In this document: positions 9,083-18,518 of the stretch, piece after piece | Numbering within the stretch: the first letter of the stretch is position 1 | How the letters are laid out: each line of letters opens with the position of its first letter | Assembly: GCF_011839805.1 (NCBI RefSeq) | Contig: NZ_VWPY01000031.1 | Coordinates: forward strand, 1 to 55,519 | Direction of reading: 5' to 3' | Source: Kineococcus rubinsiae | Lineage (GTDB): Bacteria; Actinomycetota; Actinomycetes; Actinomycetales; Kineococcaceae | DNA: 55,519 bases | Position numbers and translations under genes: made by a program | Notes under the pieces: generated by a model | What the model saw: the letters and a program-made list of their open reading frames with translations, nothing else | Database searches by the model: none | Told to the model about the DNA's origin: nothing

Positions 9083-9957
9083 GAGGAGCTCCCTCGGGTG
9101 CGGCGGCGGCTGGCGAGGGACAGCAGGAAGAGGAGCAGGAACACCGCGGCGAGCGAGGCCGTGGCCACGGCGTAGGCGACGTTGCTGTTCTGCTGGCTGA
9201 GGTTGTTCATCGCCACCTGGACGTTGACGTAGTTCAGCAGCGAGGCCACCGTGAACTCCCCCAGCACGAGGGCGACGGAGAGGACGGCGGCGTTGAGCAG
9301 GGCGGGCCCGATGTTCGGGGCGATGACCCGCAGCAGCACCGTGGCCCAGCTCGCGCCGAGGCTGCGGGCGGCCTCCGACAGCGTCCGGACGTCGATGGCG
9401 GCGAGGCCGGCGTCGATGGTCCGGTAGCTGTAGGGCAGGACGAGGACGATGTAGGCGAACGTCAGCGCCAGCGGCGACGACTGGTAGGCGCGGGGCGTGA
9501 AGTAGTTGATCCACAGGTAGATCGGCGCCCAGCCGACGACGAGGACGATCGCCGGGATCGTCAGCGGCAGCAGGCAGAGGAACTCCACCAGCCGGCTCAG
9601 CTGCGGCACGCGCAGGCGGATCCACACCATGGTCGGGACCAGCAGCGCCAGCGACAGCACCGAGGTCAGGACCGCGAGCTCGAGCGACGACAGGATCGCG
9701 CCCACGAGGTCGGGGTAGTCGACGATCTGCTGCCACCCCGCGAGGGAGCGCCCGCCGCTGATGCCGCCGGCCCCGCGGGTGGAGAACTCCACCAGCGCGA
9801 GCAGCGGGACGGCGAAGAAGGCGGCGAAGGCGACGAGCAGGACGACCCGCAGGACGGTGCGGCGCCGGGTGGCCCGCCGCCGCAGCCCGGGGACGGCCGG
9901 TGCCGTGGACGGCCCGGTGACGAGCGGCGCCACTCCGGGCGCGAGTTCGGCGCTCAC
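9079..9957 (-). CDS. ABC transporter permease II
   Basis: 292 residues, about six membrane helices, EAA loop SEAARSLGASWATVLLRVI in the second half. The family is that of PotC/FbpB/PhnV-like permeases. GTG 9957 overlaps the stop of permease I, and its stop overlaps the ATPase start, indicating tight translational coupling. Confidence 0.92.
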   Translation of the reverse strand: MSAELAPGVAPLVTGPSTAPAVPGLRRRATRRRTVLRVVLLVAFAAFFAVPLLALVEFSTRGAGGISGGRSLAGWQQIVDYPDLVGAILSSLELAVLTSVLSLALLVPTMVWIRLRVPQLSRLVEFLCLLPLTIPAIVLVVGWAPIYLWINYFTPRAYQSSPLALTFAYIVLVLPYSYRTIDAGLAAIDVRTLSEAARSLGASWATVLLRVIAPNIGPALLNAAVLSVALVLGEFTVASLLNYVNVQVAMNNLSQQNSNVAYAVATASLAAVFLLLFLLSLASRRRTRGSSS

Positions 9958-10811
9958 CGCAGCCACCGCGCGCTGCGGCGCTGCACCAGCGCGTAGAGCG
10001 TCATGGCGACCGCGACGACGAGGATCATCCCGAGCGCGATCGCCTTGCCGGCGTTCGCCTGGCCGAGGATGACCTCGCTCGTCAGGGCGGTGCGGATCTG
10101 CAGCGGCGCGATGACCGCCCCCTGCGAGATCAGCGCCGCGGCCGTCGCGTACGCCGCGAACGCGTTCGCGAAGAGCAGGAGCAGCGCGCCGAGGAACGCC
10201 GGCGTCAGCAGGGGGACGGCCACGTGCCGGAAGTACTGCCAGGAGCTGCCGCCGAGGGTCTCGGCCGCCTCCCGCCACTGCGGGCGGACCCCGTCGAGGG
10301 CGGGCAGGAACACGAGCACCATGAGCGGGATCTGGAAGTAGCTGTAGACGAGCACCAGCCCGGGCAGCTCGTAGAGCCACCCGGTGCCGGGCCGCGGGCC
10401 CACCGCGTCGAGCGCGAGCGTCACGAGGCCCTGGTTGCCGATGGAGGCGATGAACGCGAACGCCAGCGTGACGCCGCCGAACTGCGCCAGCACCCCGCAC
10501 ACCGCGGTCGTCGTGCGGCGCAGCGCCCCGTCGGGGTTCCCCGTCACCACGACCCAGGCCAGCACCGCCCCGAGCACCGCGCCGATCACGGCGCTCGCGG
10601 CGGACAGGGCGATGCTGTTGACGAAGGAGTCGACGACCGTGCGCTCGCCCAGCACGCGGATGTTCGCCAGCGTCGGCCGGTTGGCGACGTCGGTGAAGGC
10701 CCCCGCCGCGACGATCACCGTCGGGGCCAGGAGGAACAGGCCGACGTAGGCGAGGAACGGCAGCGACCCCAGCCACGCGAGACGGCCGCCCGTCACGCGC
10801 CCCCGGCTCAC
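9954..10811 (-). CDS. ABC transporter permease I
   Basis: 285 residues starting VSRGRVTGG, six predicted membrane segments, with the EAA-like loop REAAETLGGSSWQYFRHVAV in its second half. I chose GTG 10811 because it overlaps the stop of the binding protein (GTGA), as at the other joints of this operon; GTG 10796 is an alternative. Pairs with permease II. Confidence 0.92.
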   Translation of the reverse strand: MSRGRVTGGRLAWLGSLPFLAYVGLFLLAPTVIVAAGAFTDVANRPTLANIRVLGERTVVDSFVNSIALSAASAVIGAVLGAVLAWVVVTGNPDGALRRTTTAVCGVLAQFGGVTLAFAFIASIGNQGLVTLALDAVGPRPGTGWLYELPGLVLVYSYFQIPLMVLVFLPALDGVRPQWREAAETLGGSSWQYFRHVAVPLLTPAFLGALLLLFANAFAAYATAAALISQGAVIAPLQIRTALTSEVILGQANAGKAIALGMILVVAVAMTLYALVQRRSARWLR

Positions 10812-11944
10812 CCGATGGCTCCGGCCCAGGTGCTCGCCAGTGCCGTCTTCGCCGTCGTCGCCTGCGCCTCGCTGAGGAAGACGGGCGTGCCCGTCACGGG
10901 CGGCAGCGCGGCGGCCGCCGTCGCGTCGATCGTGCCGGCCGCCGTCATGGCGTCCATCCGCACCGGACGGGCGCCGCCCTTGAGCCACGTGTTCTGGCCC
11001 TCGTCGGAGTACAGGAACTCCTGCCACAGCCGCGCGGCGGCCGGGTTCGGGGCCTGCTTGTTGATGGCCTGCGCGTAGTAGCCGCCCAGCGTGGCGTTCG
11101 GCGGGACGAACACCTTCCAGGTCGGGACCTCCTTGGCGTTGGCCGCCGCGAGGTAGTCCCAGTCGAAGACGACGGGCGTCTCACCGCTCTTGACGGTGGC
11201 CGACGTCGCCTGGACGGGGATGAAGTTCCCGCTGCCCTTCAGGCCCTTGAAGAACTCCACGCCCTTGCTGATGTCGTCCAGCGACCCGCCGTTGGCCAGC
11301 GACGCCATGACGACGCCGTTCAGGGCCGCGTTCGCCTGGGTCGGGTCGCCGTTCAGGGCCACGGAGTTCTTGAACGCCGCCCCCGTGAGGTCGGAGACGT
11401 CCTTGACCTCGGGGAACTTCGAGGAGTCGTACCCGACGGACATGTACCCGCCGTAGTCCTGGACCCACAGCCCCGAGGGCTCCTTCTGCGCCTCGGGGAT
11501 GTCGGCCCAGCCCGCCGTCTTGTAGGGGGCGAACAGCGCGGTGTTGGCGAGGGCGACGGACATGCCGATGTCCAGCACGTCCGGCGCGCGGGAGGTGCCC
11601 TTGAGCTGGTTGACGGCGTTGATCTCGTCCTGGCTCGACCCGTCGGGCGTCGCTGAGTTCACCTTGATGCCGTACTTCGCGGTGAACGCCGAGATCATCT
11701 CGCCGTAGTTCGCCCAGTCCGGCGGGAGCGCGATGACGTTCAGCTGCCCCTCCGCCTTGGCGGCCTTGACCAGCGCGTCCATCCCGCCGGCCTCCTCCGC
11801 GGAGGTCGCCGCACCGGCGCTGCCGGAGCTCTCGCTGGGGGTGGAGCTCGGCGGCGCGGAGCAGGCCGCGAGCAGGGCGAACGACCCGGCCCCGGCCAGC
11901 GCGGTGAGGACCTGGCGGCGGGAGCGGGGGGAGCTGGCGTCCAC
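10808..11944 (-). CDS. ABC transporter substrate-binding lipoprotein (PotD/FbpA-like)
   Basis: 378 residues from GTG 11944, with AGGAGG about 8 nt upstream. The signal region SRRQVLTALAGAG...LLAAC has a twin arginine and a lipobox, suggesting a Tat- or Sec-exported lipoprotein. The body (GQLNVIALPPDWANYGEMI, APDVLDIG, GETPVVFDWDYL) resembles iron/polyamine/phosphonate-type binding proteins. First gene of a binding protein-permease-permease-ATPase-phosphoesterase operon. The phosphoesterase suggests a phosphorylated or phosphodiester substrate; this is inference. Confidence 0.92.
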   Translation of the reverse strand: MDASSPRSRRQVLTALAGAGSFALLAACSAPPSSTPSESSGSAGAATSAEEAGGMDALVKAAKAEGQLNVIALPPDWANYGEMISAFTAKYGIKVNSATPDGSSQDEINAVNQLKGTSRAPDVLDIGMSVALANTALFAPYKTAGWADIPEAQKEPSGLWVQDYGGYMSVGYDSSKFPEVKDVSDLTGAAFKNSVALNGDPTQANAALNGVVMASLANGGSLDDISKGVEFFKGLKGSGNFIPVQATSATVKSGETPVVFDWDYLAAANAKEVPTWKVFVPPNATLGGYYAQAINKQAPNPAAARLWQEFLYSDEGQNTWLKGGARPVRMDAMTAAGTIDATAAAALPPVTGTPVFLSEAQATTAKTALASTWAGAIG

Positions 11945-11969
11945 GAACGGGCCTCCTGAGCAGGACGGC

Positions 11970-12001
11970 AGGGCCGAACGGCCCTGATCTTGCGGACGCT
12001 A
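11970..12001 (-). promoter_or_regulatory. Probable promoter -10 and leader hairpin of ABC importer
   Basis: On the minus strand TAGCGT (12001-11996) fits a -10 about 50 nt before the start. The leader then contains AGGGCC-GTTC-GGCCCT (11985-11970), a 6-bp hairpin ahead of the ribosome site. No convincing -35. Confidence 0.4.
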
Positions 12002-12140
12002 TCCCTCCGGCGCCCGCACCGGTAGCACTTCACCGAAGCGACCCCGGGAGTTAACGCGGCGCGCCGTCCGTCCACCCTCGTGGCCGGGACCTCCGGTGAC
12101 GTCGAAGCCGTCGAGTCACGTTGCGCTGCAACGCGTCACG

Positions 12141-12176
12141 TTGATCCGGCGTTCGAACGCCTGTACGATGAGGGGG
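12141..12176 (+). promoter_or_regulatory. LexA-like box inside a leaderless promoter
   Basis: TTGATC (12141-12146), a 17-bp spacer and TACGAT (12164-12169) form a promoter whose start would fall on the GTG at 12176. The dyad TCGAACGCCTGTACGA (12153-12168) matches the actinobacterial SOS box CGAAC-N4-GTTCG at 9 of 10 positions and covers the -10, so LexA would block it directly. Confidence 0.65.
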
Positions 12177-13608
12177 TGACCGCGACCGTTCCCGATGCCG
12201 CACCGGCGGACCTCACCGCTCCGCGCGGCGTCGTGGAACTGCTCAAGCGCGACGCGGACGCCGCCCAGGCTCGCCTGCTGCTGGGGCTCGCCGCCCGGGT
12301 GCGGGAACTGCGCGACTCCGGGCACCCCGACCTCGTCGGGCTGCGGGCCACCGGCCTGACCGTGGCGGGGCGTCCGGTCGACCTGGTGCACGCCGCGGTG
12401 GACCTGGTGACGGCGGAGTTCGCCGACGCCGCGGGCGTCTCGCTGCCGACGGCGCTGGCCACGGTGTGGGCGGCCTGGTACGACGCCCTCGACCGCGGTC
12501 CCGTGTGGCAGGCCGTGGCCGAGGGGCGCATCAGCACCGAGCAGGCCCGCGCCGTCGAACGCCGCGCGGCCCGCCTGGACCGTCGCGTGGCCGTCCTCAC
12601 CGAGGTCCGCGCGACGGATCGGGCCGTCTCGTGGACCTCGACGTCGTCGAGGGCGAGCCGGTCCTCGACCCGACGGACCGTCCCGCCGTCCTGGCGCGCT
12701 TCCTGGACCAGGCGGTCCGCTGGGCCGAGGAGGGCGTGCCGGCCGAGGCGCTGTCCCGCCGCTGCGACCGGCTCGTCACGACGCTCACCCCGGGTTACGT
12801 CGCCGTGAGCGTCCGGCGGCGCGACGACACCCGGGAGCTCGTCGTGGAGGCCTGCGAGGACGACGCGCACGCCCACGTGACCGCCGTCCTGCCGCGGGCG
12901 GACGCGCTGCGGCTGCGGGCGTGGGCGAACGCCGCCGCGGACGCGACGGCCGACGCCGCGAGCACCGCCGGCCTCGCGGACGACCGCTCCCACGCGACCC
13001 GGGCGAACGACGCCGTCGCCGACCTGCTCGTCGCGGGCCTCGCCCGGGAGGTCCCCGCCCGCGGCGACGCGACCACCCCCGCCGACGCGGAGCACCCGAC
13101 CGCCCGGGGCCGCACCCACCGCCCGGCCTCCAGCGTCCTGGTCCACGTCACCGTCGACGCCGCCACGCTCGCCGGGCTCGACGACCACGACGGCTGGGTG
13201 GCGGGCCTCGGCAGCGTCCCCGCCGACGTGGCGCGGGCCCTGGCCGGGGACGCCGGGGCCGCCTGGCGGGCCCTGGTCCTGGCCCCCGGCACCCGCGAGG
13301 TCGTGGACGTCGCCGCGAACGCCTACCGCCCCACCGCCGCGCTGCGCCGGTTCGTCACCGCCCGCGACGACACCTGCCGCGGCCCGGGCTGCCGGGTCCC
13401 CGCGATCGACTGCGACCTCGACCACGTCGTGGCCTGGCCCGAGGGGGCGAGCACCGCGGACAACCTGCAACCCCTGTGTCGGAGCCACCACCGGTTCAAG
13501 ACCCAGTACGTGTTCGAGACGGCCGCCGGGCAACGGCGCCGCGCCGCCGCACGCCCGCACCGGTCGGCGCCCCCACCACCGGTCGACGACTCACCGCCAC
13601 CGTTCTGA
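12176..13608 (+). pseudogene. DUF222/HNH endonuclease (13E12 type), frameshifted near 12618
   Basis: The first frame (GTG 12176 to ~12616) encodes the DUF222 alpha-helical region ending RVAVLTEVRAT. The second, from ~12619 to 13608, continues GRLVDLDVVEGEPVLD and ends with a clear HNH nuclease: CRGPGCRVP, DCDLDHVVAW, NLQPLCRSHH. Joining them gives ~477 residues, normal for the family, so a base is missing (or two are extra) around 12616-12622. Members of this family are multicopy in actinobacteria and some are LexA-controlled in mycobacteria, which agrees with the SOS-like box. Function in repair or self-DNA processing is unproven. The nuclease part lacks its own start, so the gene is probably inactive if the shift is real. 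Confidence 0.8.
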
Positions 13609-13618
13609 CAGTGGTCAG
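13605..13618. terminator. Short hairpin holding both stop codons
   Basis: CTGAC-AGTG-GTCAG: the stops of the HNH gene (13606-13608) and the convergent Fic gene (13615-13617 in reverse) form the two arms. Five base pairs, no T-run. Confidence 0.35.
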
Positions 13619-14898
13619 CGCCGGGGCACCGCACGGTTCGGCGGCCCCACCCGGGTGTCGAAGGCTGTGCTCGCCAGCTGGCGCTCCGCGTGGTCGACCA
13701 GGGCCAGCACCTCCGAGGCCAGGTACCCCGTCGCGCCCCGCTCCAGCTGGCGACGGCGCAGGATCCCCGCTTCGGCCAGTTCCTCGACGGCTCCTCTGGC
13801 CGCAGGGCCCGAGACGGAGAGGACGCGCTGCACCGTGGCGACCGTCACGACGGGCGCTTCCGGGAGGACGGCGAGGAGCCGAGCGGTCGCCGAACCCGAT
13901 CGCGGCACCTCACGCACACCCGTCGCGGCCCGGTGCCGGGCGAGCCGCACCGTCCAGTCGGCTCGCAGGTCAGACACCTCACTGACGAGGCGACCGGCCT
14001 GCTCGACCGCGACGGCCGCGGCGTCGACGAAGACCTCGAGCCACCGCTCGGTTCCCGCGACGGCCTCGACCGAGTCGGCAGGCCCTTCGTACCTGTAGGC
14101 CGACAGCCCCTCGACGTAGGTGGCTCGCAGGGTCGACAGGACGAGGCTGATGGGGAGCACCGCCTCCCGGGTCAGCCCGCGTCGCGCCAGCACCGTGTGG
14201 ATCAGAGCCCGTCCGACCCGGCCGTTGCCGTCGGTGAAGGGGTGGATGGACTCGAACTGCGCGTGGACGAGTGCGGCCTGGACGAGAGGGGAGTGCACCG
14301 AACCGTTGAGGTAGTCGAGGAGGTCGGCCATGAGGTCGTCGACGTGCCTCGCTGCCGGCGGGACGAACTGCGCGTCGAGCGGATGCCAGTTCGAGCCACC
14401 GATCCAGTTCTGCACGAGACGGATGCCGTGGTGACGCTCTTCAGGGATCAGCGCACTCTGCAGCCGCACGACGTCGTCCACCGCGACGTCGTCGAGTGCG
14501 ACCAGCTCCTCGGTGGCCCGGCGGACGATCGTGATGTTGTTCGCGACGAGACGGGCCTGCTCCCCCACCGTCCGGACCTGCTCCTGCTGAGCGAGCTCCG
14601 CCACGGCGACGTTGGCCGCGGACGGGGCGATCCCCTCGATCAGCGAACTGGCGATGGCTTCAGACCGGAGCAGGAAGCGGGAGACCCCCTCGAGGTCGGC
14701 CCGCCCCGGTCCGTCCGCCAGGGCCCGCACCGAGCGCTCGACGACCGCGATCCTGCGAGCCACTCGTGGAGCGACGACCAGGGGCCGGCGCGCCAGGGGA
14801 TCGGGTCGGTACGTCCGGTAGGGACCGGAGCGGCGGTCGCGGACCGGCAGCCCCGTCTCGTCTCCAGGGACCCACGTCTCCGACTCCCAGGCGGCCAC
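13615..14898 (-). CDS. Fic-family protein (AMPylase fold) with N-terminal inhibitory motif
   Basis: 427 residues from GTG 14898. The Fic core carries HPFTDGNGRVGR (about residue 220), an intact catalytic His-Pro-Phe-x-(D/E)-Gly-Asn-(G/K)-Arg loop. The N-terminal SSLIEGI fits the (S/T)xxxE(G/N) autoinhibitory helix of class II Fic proteins. The C-terminus (about 345-420) looks like a winged helix, found in many Fic proteins of this size. It probably transfers AMP to a protein target under self-inhibition. The target is unknown and no antitoxin gene is adjacent. The start region lies in one arm of a 16-bp inverted repeat. Confidence 0.92.
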   Translation of the reverse strand: MAAWESETWVPGDETGLPVRDRRSGPYRTYRPDPLARRPLVVAPRVARRIAVVERSVRALADGPGRADLEGVSRFLLRSEAIASSLIEGIAPSAANVAVAELAQQEQVRTVGEQARLVANNITIVRRATEELVALDDVAVDDVVRLQSALIPEERHHGIRLVQNWIGGSNWHPLDAQFVPPAARHVDDLMADLLDYLNGSVHSPLVQAALVHAQFESIHPFTDGNGRVGRALIHTVLARRGLTREAVLPISLVLSTLRATYVEGLSAYRYEGPADSVEAVAGTERWLEVFVDAAAVAVEQAGRLVSEVSDLRADWTVRLARHRAATGVREVPRSGSATARLLAVLPEAPVVTVATVQRVLSVSGPAARGAVEELAEAGILRRRQLERGATGYLASEVLALVDHAERQLASTAFDTRVGPPNRAVPRR

Positions 14899-14986
14899 AC
14901 CGCCAACCTTTCACCGGGAGCACCTCGGTGCAAGGTTCAGTACCTAAGGTTTCTCAGAGTCGGCACCGACGAAAGGTTGGCGGTGT
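14897..14986 (-). promoter_or_regulatory. Structured leader or operator array of the Fic gene
   Basis: A perfect 16-bp inverted repeat (arms 14971-14986 and 14897-14912, ACACCGCCAACCTTTC and its complement) encloses 58 nt holding two further dyads: GTCGG-CA-CCGAC (14959-14970) and GCACC-TC-GGTGC (14920-14931). In RNA this would form a three-way junction whose closing stem buries the ribosome site GAAAGG and the GTG start. Four copies of AAGGTT/AACCTT also occur, which alternatively suits a DNA-binding repressor. Confidence 0.5.
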
Positions 14987-15004
14987 TCACCGAGCCAGGG
15001 GCGG

Positions 15005-15685
15005 TCAGCCCCGGAACGCCTCCGGGCGCTCGCGCGGTGCCTCGGCGAGCGCCTCGGTGATGCCGTCGACGCCGGCCTCAGCGCCGTAGACGGGGGTGCC
15101 GGGCTGCTGGTGCCAGGAGTCGGCGAGCGACCCGGCGTCCACCACGTCGAAGCCGACCGCGTCCAGGAGCTGCCCGACGCGCGCCTTGGCGGCGGCGTCG
15201 TCGCCCGCGATCGGCAGGGCCCGGCGCTCCGGGTCGCCCGCGGGGCGGCCCGCGGTGAGCAGGTGCTCGGCGTGGATGCCGTTGAACGCCTTCACCCAGC
15301 GCAGCCGCGACGACGGGTCGAGGTGCTGGGCGACCCACACCGTCTCGGGGGTGCCGTCCTCGAGGGCGTCGATGCGGCCGTCGCGCTCGCGCGGGTAGTA
15401 GTTGCAGGTGTCGACGACGACCGTGCCGTCGGCGACGCCGTCCAGCAGCCCGCCCGGCAGCTGCGGGACGGCCTTCATCGGCACGGTGACGACCACGAGG
15501 TCCGCGCCCGCGGCCGCCTCGGCGTTCGTCACGGCCGTCGCGCCGGTCTCCGCCGCCAGGTCCGCGAGGCTCTCCGGACCGCGGGAGTTCGCCACGCGCA
15601 CCCGGTGGCCCAGGCCCGTGAGGAGCCGCGTGAGGTTCCCGCCGATGTTGCCGGCGCCGATGATCGCGATGTCGAGGGTGTCCAC
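15005..15685 (-). CDS. NAD(P)-binding oxidoreductase (F420-reductase-like)
   Basis: 226 residues. The N-terminus [13 protein letters not shown] is a Rossmann dinucleotide motif, with ANSRGPESL after beta-2 (Arg suggests NADP preference) and [17 protein letters not shown]. This is the compact fold of NADPH:F420 oxidoreductases and related NADP oxidoreductases. GTG 15685 has no clear Shine-Dalgarno; TAGACA six nt upstream could be a -10 for a leaderless message. Substrate is uncertain, as no other F420 gene is nearby. Same strand as the Fic gene. Confidence 0.8.
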   Translation of the reverse strand: MDTLDIAIIGAGNIGGNLTRLLTGLGHRVRVANSRGPESLADLAAETGATAVTNAEAAAGADLVVVTVPMKAVPQLPGGLLDGVADGTVVVDTCNYYPRERDGRIDALEDGTPETVWVAQHLDPSSRLRWVKAFNGIHAEHLLTAGRPAGDPERRALPIAGDDAAAKARVGQLLDAVGFDVVDAGSLADSWHQQPGTPVYGAEAGVDGITEALAEAPRERPEAFRG

Positions 15686-15763
15686 GGGGCGTGTCTACCA
15701 GGGGCGGCTGGGAGGCGCCGGGTGGAGCGCTCAAGCGACCGCCGGGGGTGCCGATGGAAGATC

Positions 15764-17401
15764 GTGCAGCACATCGAGGACACGCCGCCAGAACGCCCGG
15801 GCCGCCGACGCTTCGCCGACCTCTCGGTCGCCACGAAGCTCGGGGTGCTCGTCACCGTCTCCGCGCTGGTGGCCGCCGCGCTGCTCAGCGTCGGGCTCGT
15901 CGGGGTCGGGGAGGTCAACAGCCGCGCGCAGGCCGTCTACCAGGACGGGCTGCTGCCCGCCGCCGACCTCGGCGCCGTGCGCTCGCAGGCCCTGCAGGCG
16001 CAGCGCGACCTCGCGAACCTGGCGCTCGCCCAGGACGACGCCGCCCGCACCGACCTCCAGGCGCGCATCACCGCCGACGACCAGGCCCTCGACGCCGCCG
16101 CGGAGCGCTACTCCGCCGCCCTCACCAGCGACGCCCAGCGCAGCGCGCTGCGGGAGTTCCACGTGTGGTGGGACTCCTACCGGCTGACCCGCGACAACTT
16201 CCTCGTGCCGCTGGCCACCTCCGACGACCCGGCCGACCGCGGCTCCTTCCAGACCCTCTACCTGGGCAACGTCGCGATCCTCGCCACGAACGCGCAGGAC
16301 TCCCTCGACCGGCTGGCCGACCTCTCCAGCGCCAGCGGCCTCGCCACCGTGAACCAGGCCGCCGACGCCCACCGCCAGGCCCGGCTGCTCATGGTCGCCG
16401 TGGCCCTGGCCGGGCTCCTCGTGAGCGTGCTGCTCGCCGTCTGGATCACCCGCCTCGTCGTCCGCCCGCTGCGCGAGGTCGTCGACGTCCTGCACCGGGT
16501 CGCCGAGGGCGACCTCACCGCCACCGCGCACGTCGACCAGCGCGACGACCTGGGCCGCATGGCCGAGGCGCTCGACGTCGCCACGACCAGCATGCGCCGC
16601 ACCGTGTCCGGGCTGCACGGGGAGGCCAGCGCGCTAGAGACCGCCACCGAGCACCTGCAGGCGACCACCCGGCAGATCGCGGGTTCCGCCGTCGACGTGT
16701 CCGGCCGCGCCGACACCGTCGCCGACGCCGCGGGCGAGGTCAGCAGCCACATCGCCGGCGCCGCCGCGGGTGCGGAGGAGATGGGTTCCTCCATCCGCGA
16801 GATCTCCAGCAACGCCGCCCGCGCCGCCGAGGTGGCCAGCGACGCGGTGCGCATCGCCGGCGACACCGGCGAGACCATGACGAAGCTGGGCCGCTCGTCC
16901 TCCGAGATCGGCGACGTCGTCAAGACGATCACCTCGATCGCGGAGCAGACCAACCTGCTCGCCCTCAACGCGACCATCGAGGCCGCCCGCGCCGGGGACG
17001 CCGGCAAGGGGTTCGCGGTCGTCGCCGGCGAGGTCAAGGAGCTGTCGGGGCAGACCGCGCGGGCCACCGAGAACATCGCCGCCCGCATCGAGACCATCCA
17101 GCGCGACGTCACCGAGGCCGTGGCCGCCATCGCCTCGATCGGTGAGGTCGTCGCCCAGATCAGCGACTACCAGGGCACCATCGCCACCGCCGTCGAGGAG
17201 CAGGCCGCCACGACGCAGGAGATGGGCCGCAGCGTGGCCGACGCCGCGAGCGGTGCGGGTCGCATCGCCGAGACGATCGGCACCGTGGCCGCCGCCGCGC
17301 GCAGCACCGGGTCCGGGGCGTCCGAGTCCGACCGTGCCGTGCGGGAGCTGGCCGAGATGGCCAGCCGCCTGCGCTCCACGGTCTCCCACTTCACCTACTG
17401 A
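15764..17401 (+). CDS. Methyl-accepting chemotaxis protein
   Basis: 545 residues from GTG 15764 (GGAAG just upstream). TM1 about residues 24-46, a helical extracytoplasmic sensor of ~160 residues, TM2 about 207-230, a HAMP linker ([17 protein letters not shown]), then the signalling domain with the conserved hairpin tip [18 protein letters not shown] (about 395-412) and [12 protein letters not shown]. It should signal to CheA/CheW. The gene is 23 nt before a sugar-binding lipoprotein on the same strand, so the two probably act together, with the lipoprotein presenting ligand. Confidence 0.94.
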   Translation: MQHIEDTPPERPGRRRFADLSVATKLGVLVTVSALVAAALLSVGLVGVGEVNSRAQAVYQDGLLPAADLGAVRSQALQAQRDLANLALAQDDAARTDLQARITADDQALDAAAERYSAALTSDAQRSALREFHVWWDSYRLTRDNFLVPLATSDDPADRGSFQTLYLGNVAILATNAQDSLDRLADLSSASGLATVNQAADAHRQARLLMVAVALAGLLVSVLLAVWITRLVVRPLREVVDVLHRVAEGDLTATAHVDQRDDLGRMAEALDVATTSMRRTVSGLHGEASALETATEHLQATTRQIAGSAVDVSGRADTVADAAGEVSSHIAGAAAGAEEMGSSIREISSNAARAAEVASDAVRIAGDTGETMTKLGRSSSEIGDVVKTITSIAEQTNLLALNATIEAARAGDAGKGFAVVAGEVKELSGQTARATENIAARIETIQRDVTEAVAAIASIGEVVAQISDYQGTIATAVEEQAATTQEMGRSVADAASGAGRIAETIGTVAAAARSTGSGASESDRAVRELAEMASRLRSTVSHFTY

Positions 17402-17424
17402 TCCCCGAACCGGAGAGCCCGCTC

Positions 17425-18507
17425 ATGAAGCGCACCGCCGTCCTCGCCCTCGCGGCCGCCGCTCTGGCCACGTCGCTGACCTCCTGCTCCGGAACCGCCA
17501 CGACGTCGACGGCCCCCGCCGGGTCCGCGGCGTCCACCACCGCCCACGACGTCACGTTCCTCGTCCCGAAGACGTCGCTGCGCTACGTCGCCTACGACAG
17601 CCCCTACTTCTCGGTGGAGCTCACCGCGAAGTGCCCCACCTGCACCGTGCACGTGGAGGCCGCGGAGGACCAGGCTACGCAGAACGCCCAGGGCGAGAAG
17701 GCGATCCAGGCCGGCACCGACGCGATCGTGCTCGTGGCGATCGACGGGGCCTCCGCGGGTGGGCTCCTCACGTCGGCGCACTCCGCCGACGTCCCGGTCG
17801 TCGCCTACGACCGGCTCGTGAAGGGCGCCCCCCTGGACTACTACGTCTCCTTCGACGGCAACGCCGTCGGCACCCTCGGCGGGCAGGCGATCCTCGACGC
17901 GGTCGGCAAGGACACCGCGGGCGGCGCGATCGTCATGCTCCAGGGCGACCCCGGCGACAACAACGCCGGGCTGTTCGCCGCGGGCGCGCACTCGGTGCTC
18001 GACGGCAAGGTCGACATCGCCGGCGAGCACTACGTGGCCCAGTGGAGCTCGGCGAACGCCAAGACCGAGATGGAGAAGGCCCTGGGCGAGCTCCACGGGC
18101 GCCGCCTGCTCGGCGTCTACACGGCCTACGACGGGCTGGCCGCGGGCGCGCTCGAGGCCCTCGACGAGGCCGGGATCCACGGCGTCCCCATCACCGGGCA
18201 GGACGCCGAGACCGCTGCGCTGCAGCGCATCATGGGCGGCACGCAGACCATGACGGTGTTCAAGGACCTCCCGCAGCAGGCCCGCACCACGGCCGACCTG
18301 GTCGCCGACGTCCTGGCCGGGCGCACGCCGAAGACCACCGGGACGACGGACAACGGCGCCGGGGCGGTCCCCACCGTCCTCCTGCAGCCGCAGGCGGTCG
18401 GTGCCGCGCAGATCTCCAGCGTCGTGCTGGGGGCGGACTTCACCACCGTCGACGCCCTGTGCGCGGGCGCGGCGGCCCCGGCCTGCGCGACGGCCGGGAT
18501 CAGCTGA
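17425..18507 (+). CDS. Orphan sugar-binding lipoprotein (xylose/ribose-type), chemotaxis partner
   Basis: 360 residues, RBS GGAGAG before ATG 17425. Hydrophobic leader with lipobox LTSC (Cys ~23). The mature part is a type I periplasmic-binding fold: QGEKAIQAGTDAIVLVAIDG, VPVVAYDRLV, GDPGDNNAGL, GVYTAYDGLAAGALEAL and VPITGQDAE resemble XylF-like binders. No permease or ATPase follows; the next gene is convergent. Position directly after a chemoreceptor suggests a sensing rather than a transport role. The ligand is unknown. Confidence 0.9.
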   Translation: MKRTAVLALAAAALATSLTSCSGTATTSTAPAGSAASTTAHDVTFLVPKTSLRYVAYDSPYFSVELTAKCPTCTVHVEAAEDQATQNAQGEKAIQAGTDAIVLVAIDGASAGGLLTSAHSADVPVVAYDRLVKGAPLDYYVSFDGNAVGTLGGQAILDAVGKDTAGGAIVMLQGDPGDNNAGLFAAGAHSVLDGKVDIAGEHYVAQWSSANAKTEMEKALGELHGRRLLGVYTAYDGLAAGALEALDEAGIHGVPITGQDAETAALQRIMGGTQTMTVFKDLPQQARTTADLVADVLAGRTPKTTGTTDNGAGAVPTVLLQPQAVGAAQISSVVLGADFTTVDALCAGAAAPACATAGIS

Positions 18508-18518
18508 GCACCGCTCAG
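18504..18518. terminator. Hairpin holding both stop codons
   Basis: CTGAGC-ACC-GCTCAG: 6-bp stem with the binding-protein stop (18505-18507) and the SDR stop (18515-18517 in reverse) in opposite arms. Confidence 0.4.

Noticed and set aside
7922-9175. Long plus-strand frame opposite the ABC ATPase
   Set aside because: The minus frame carries all ABC motifs; the plus frame is low-complexity with no family resemblance.
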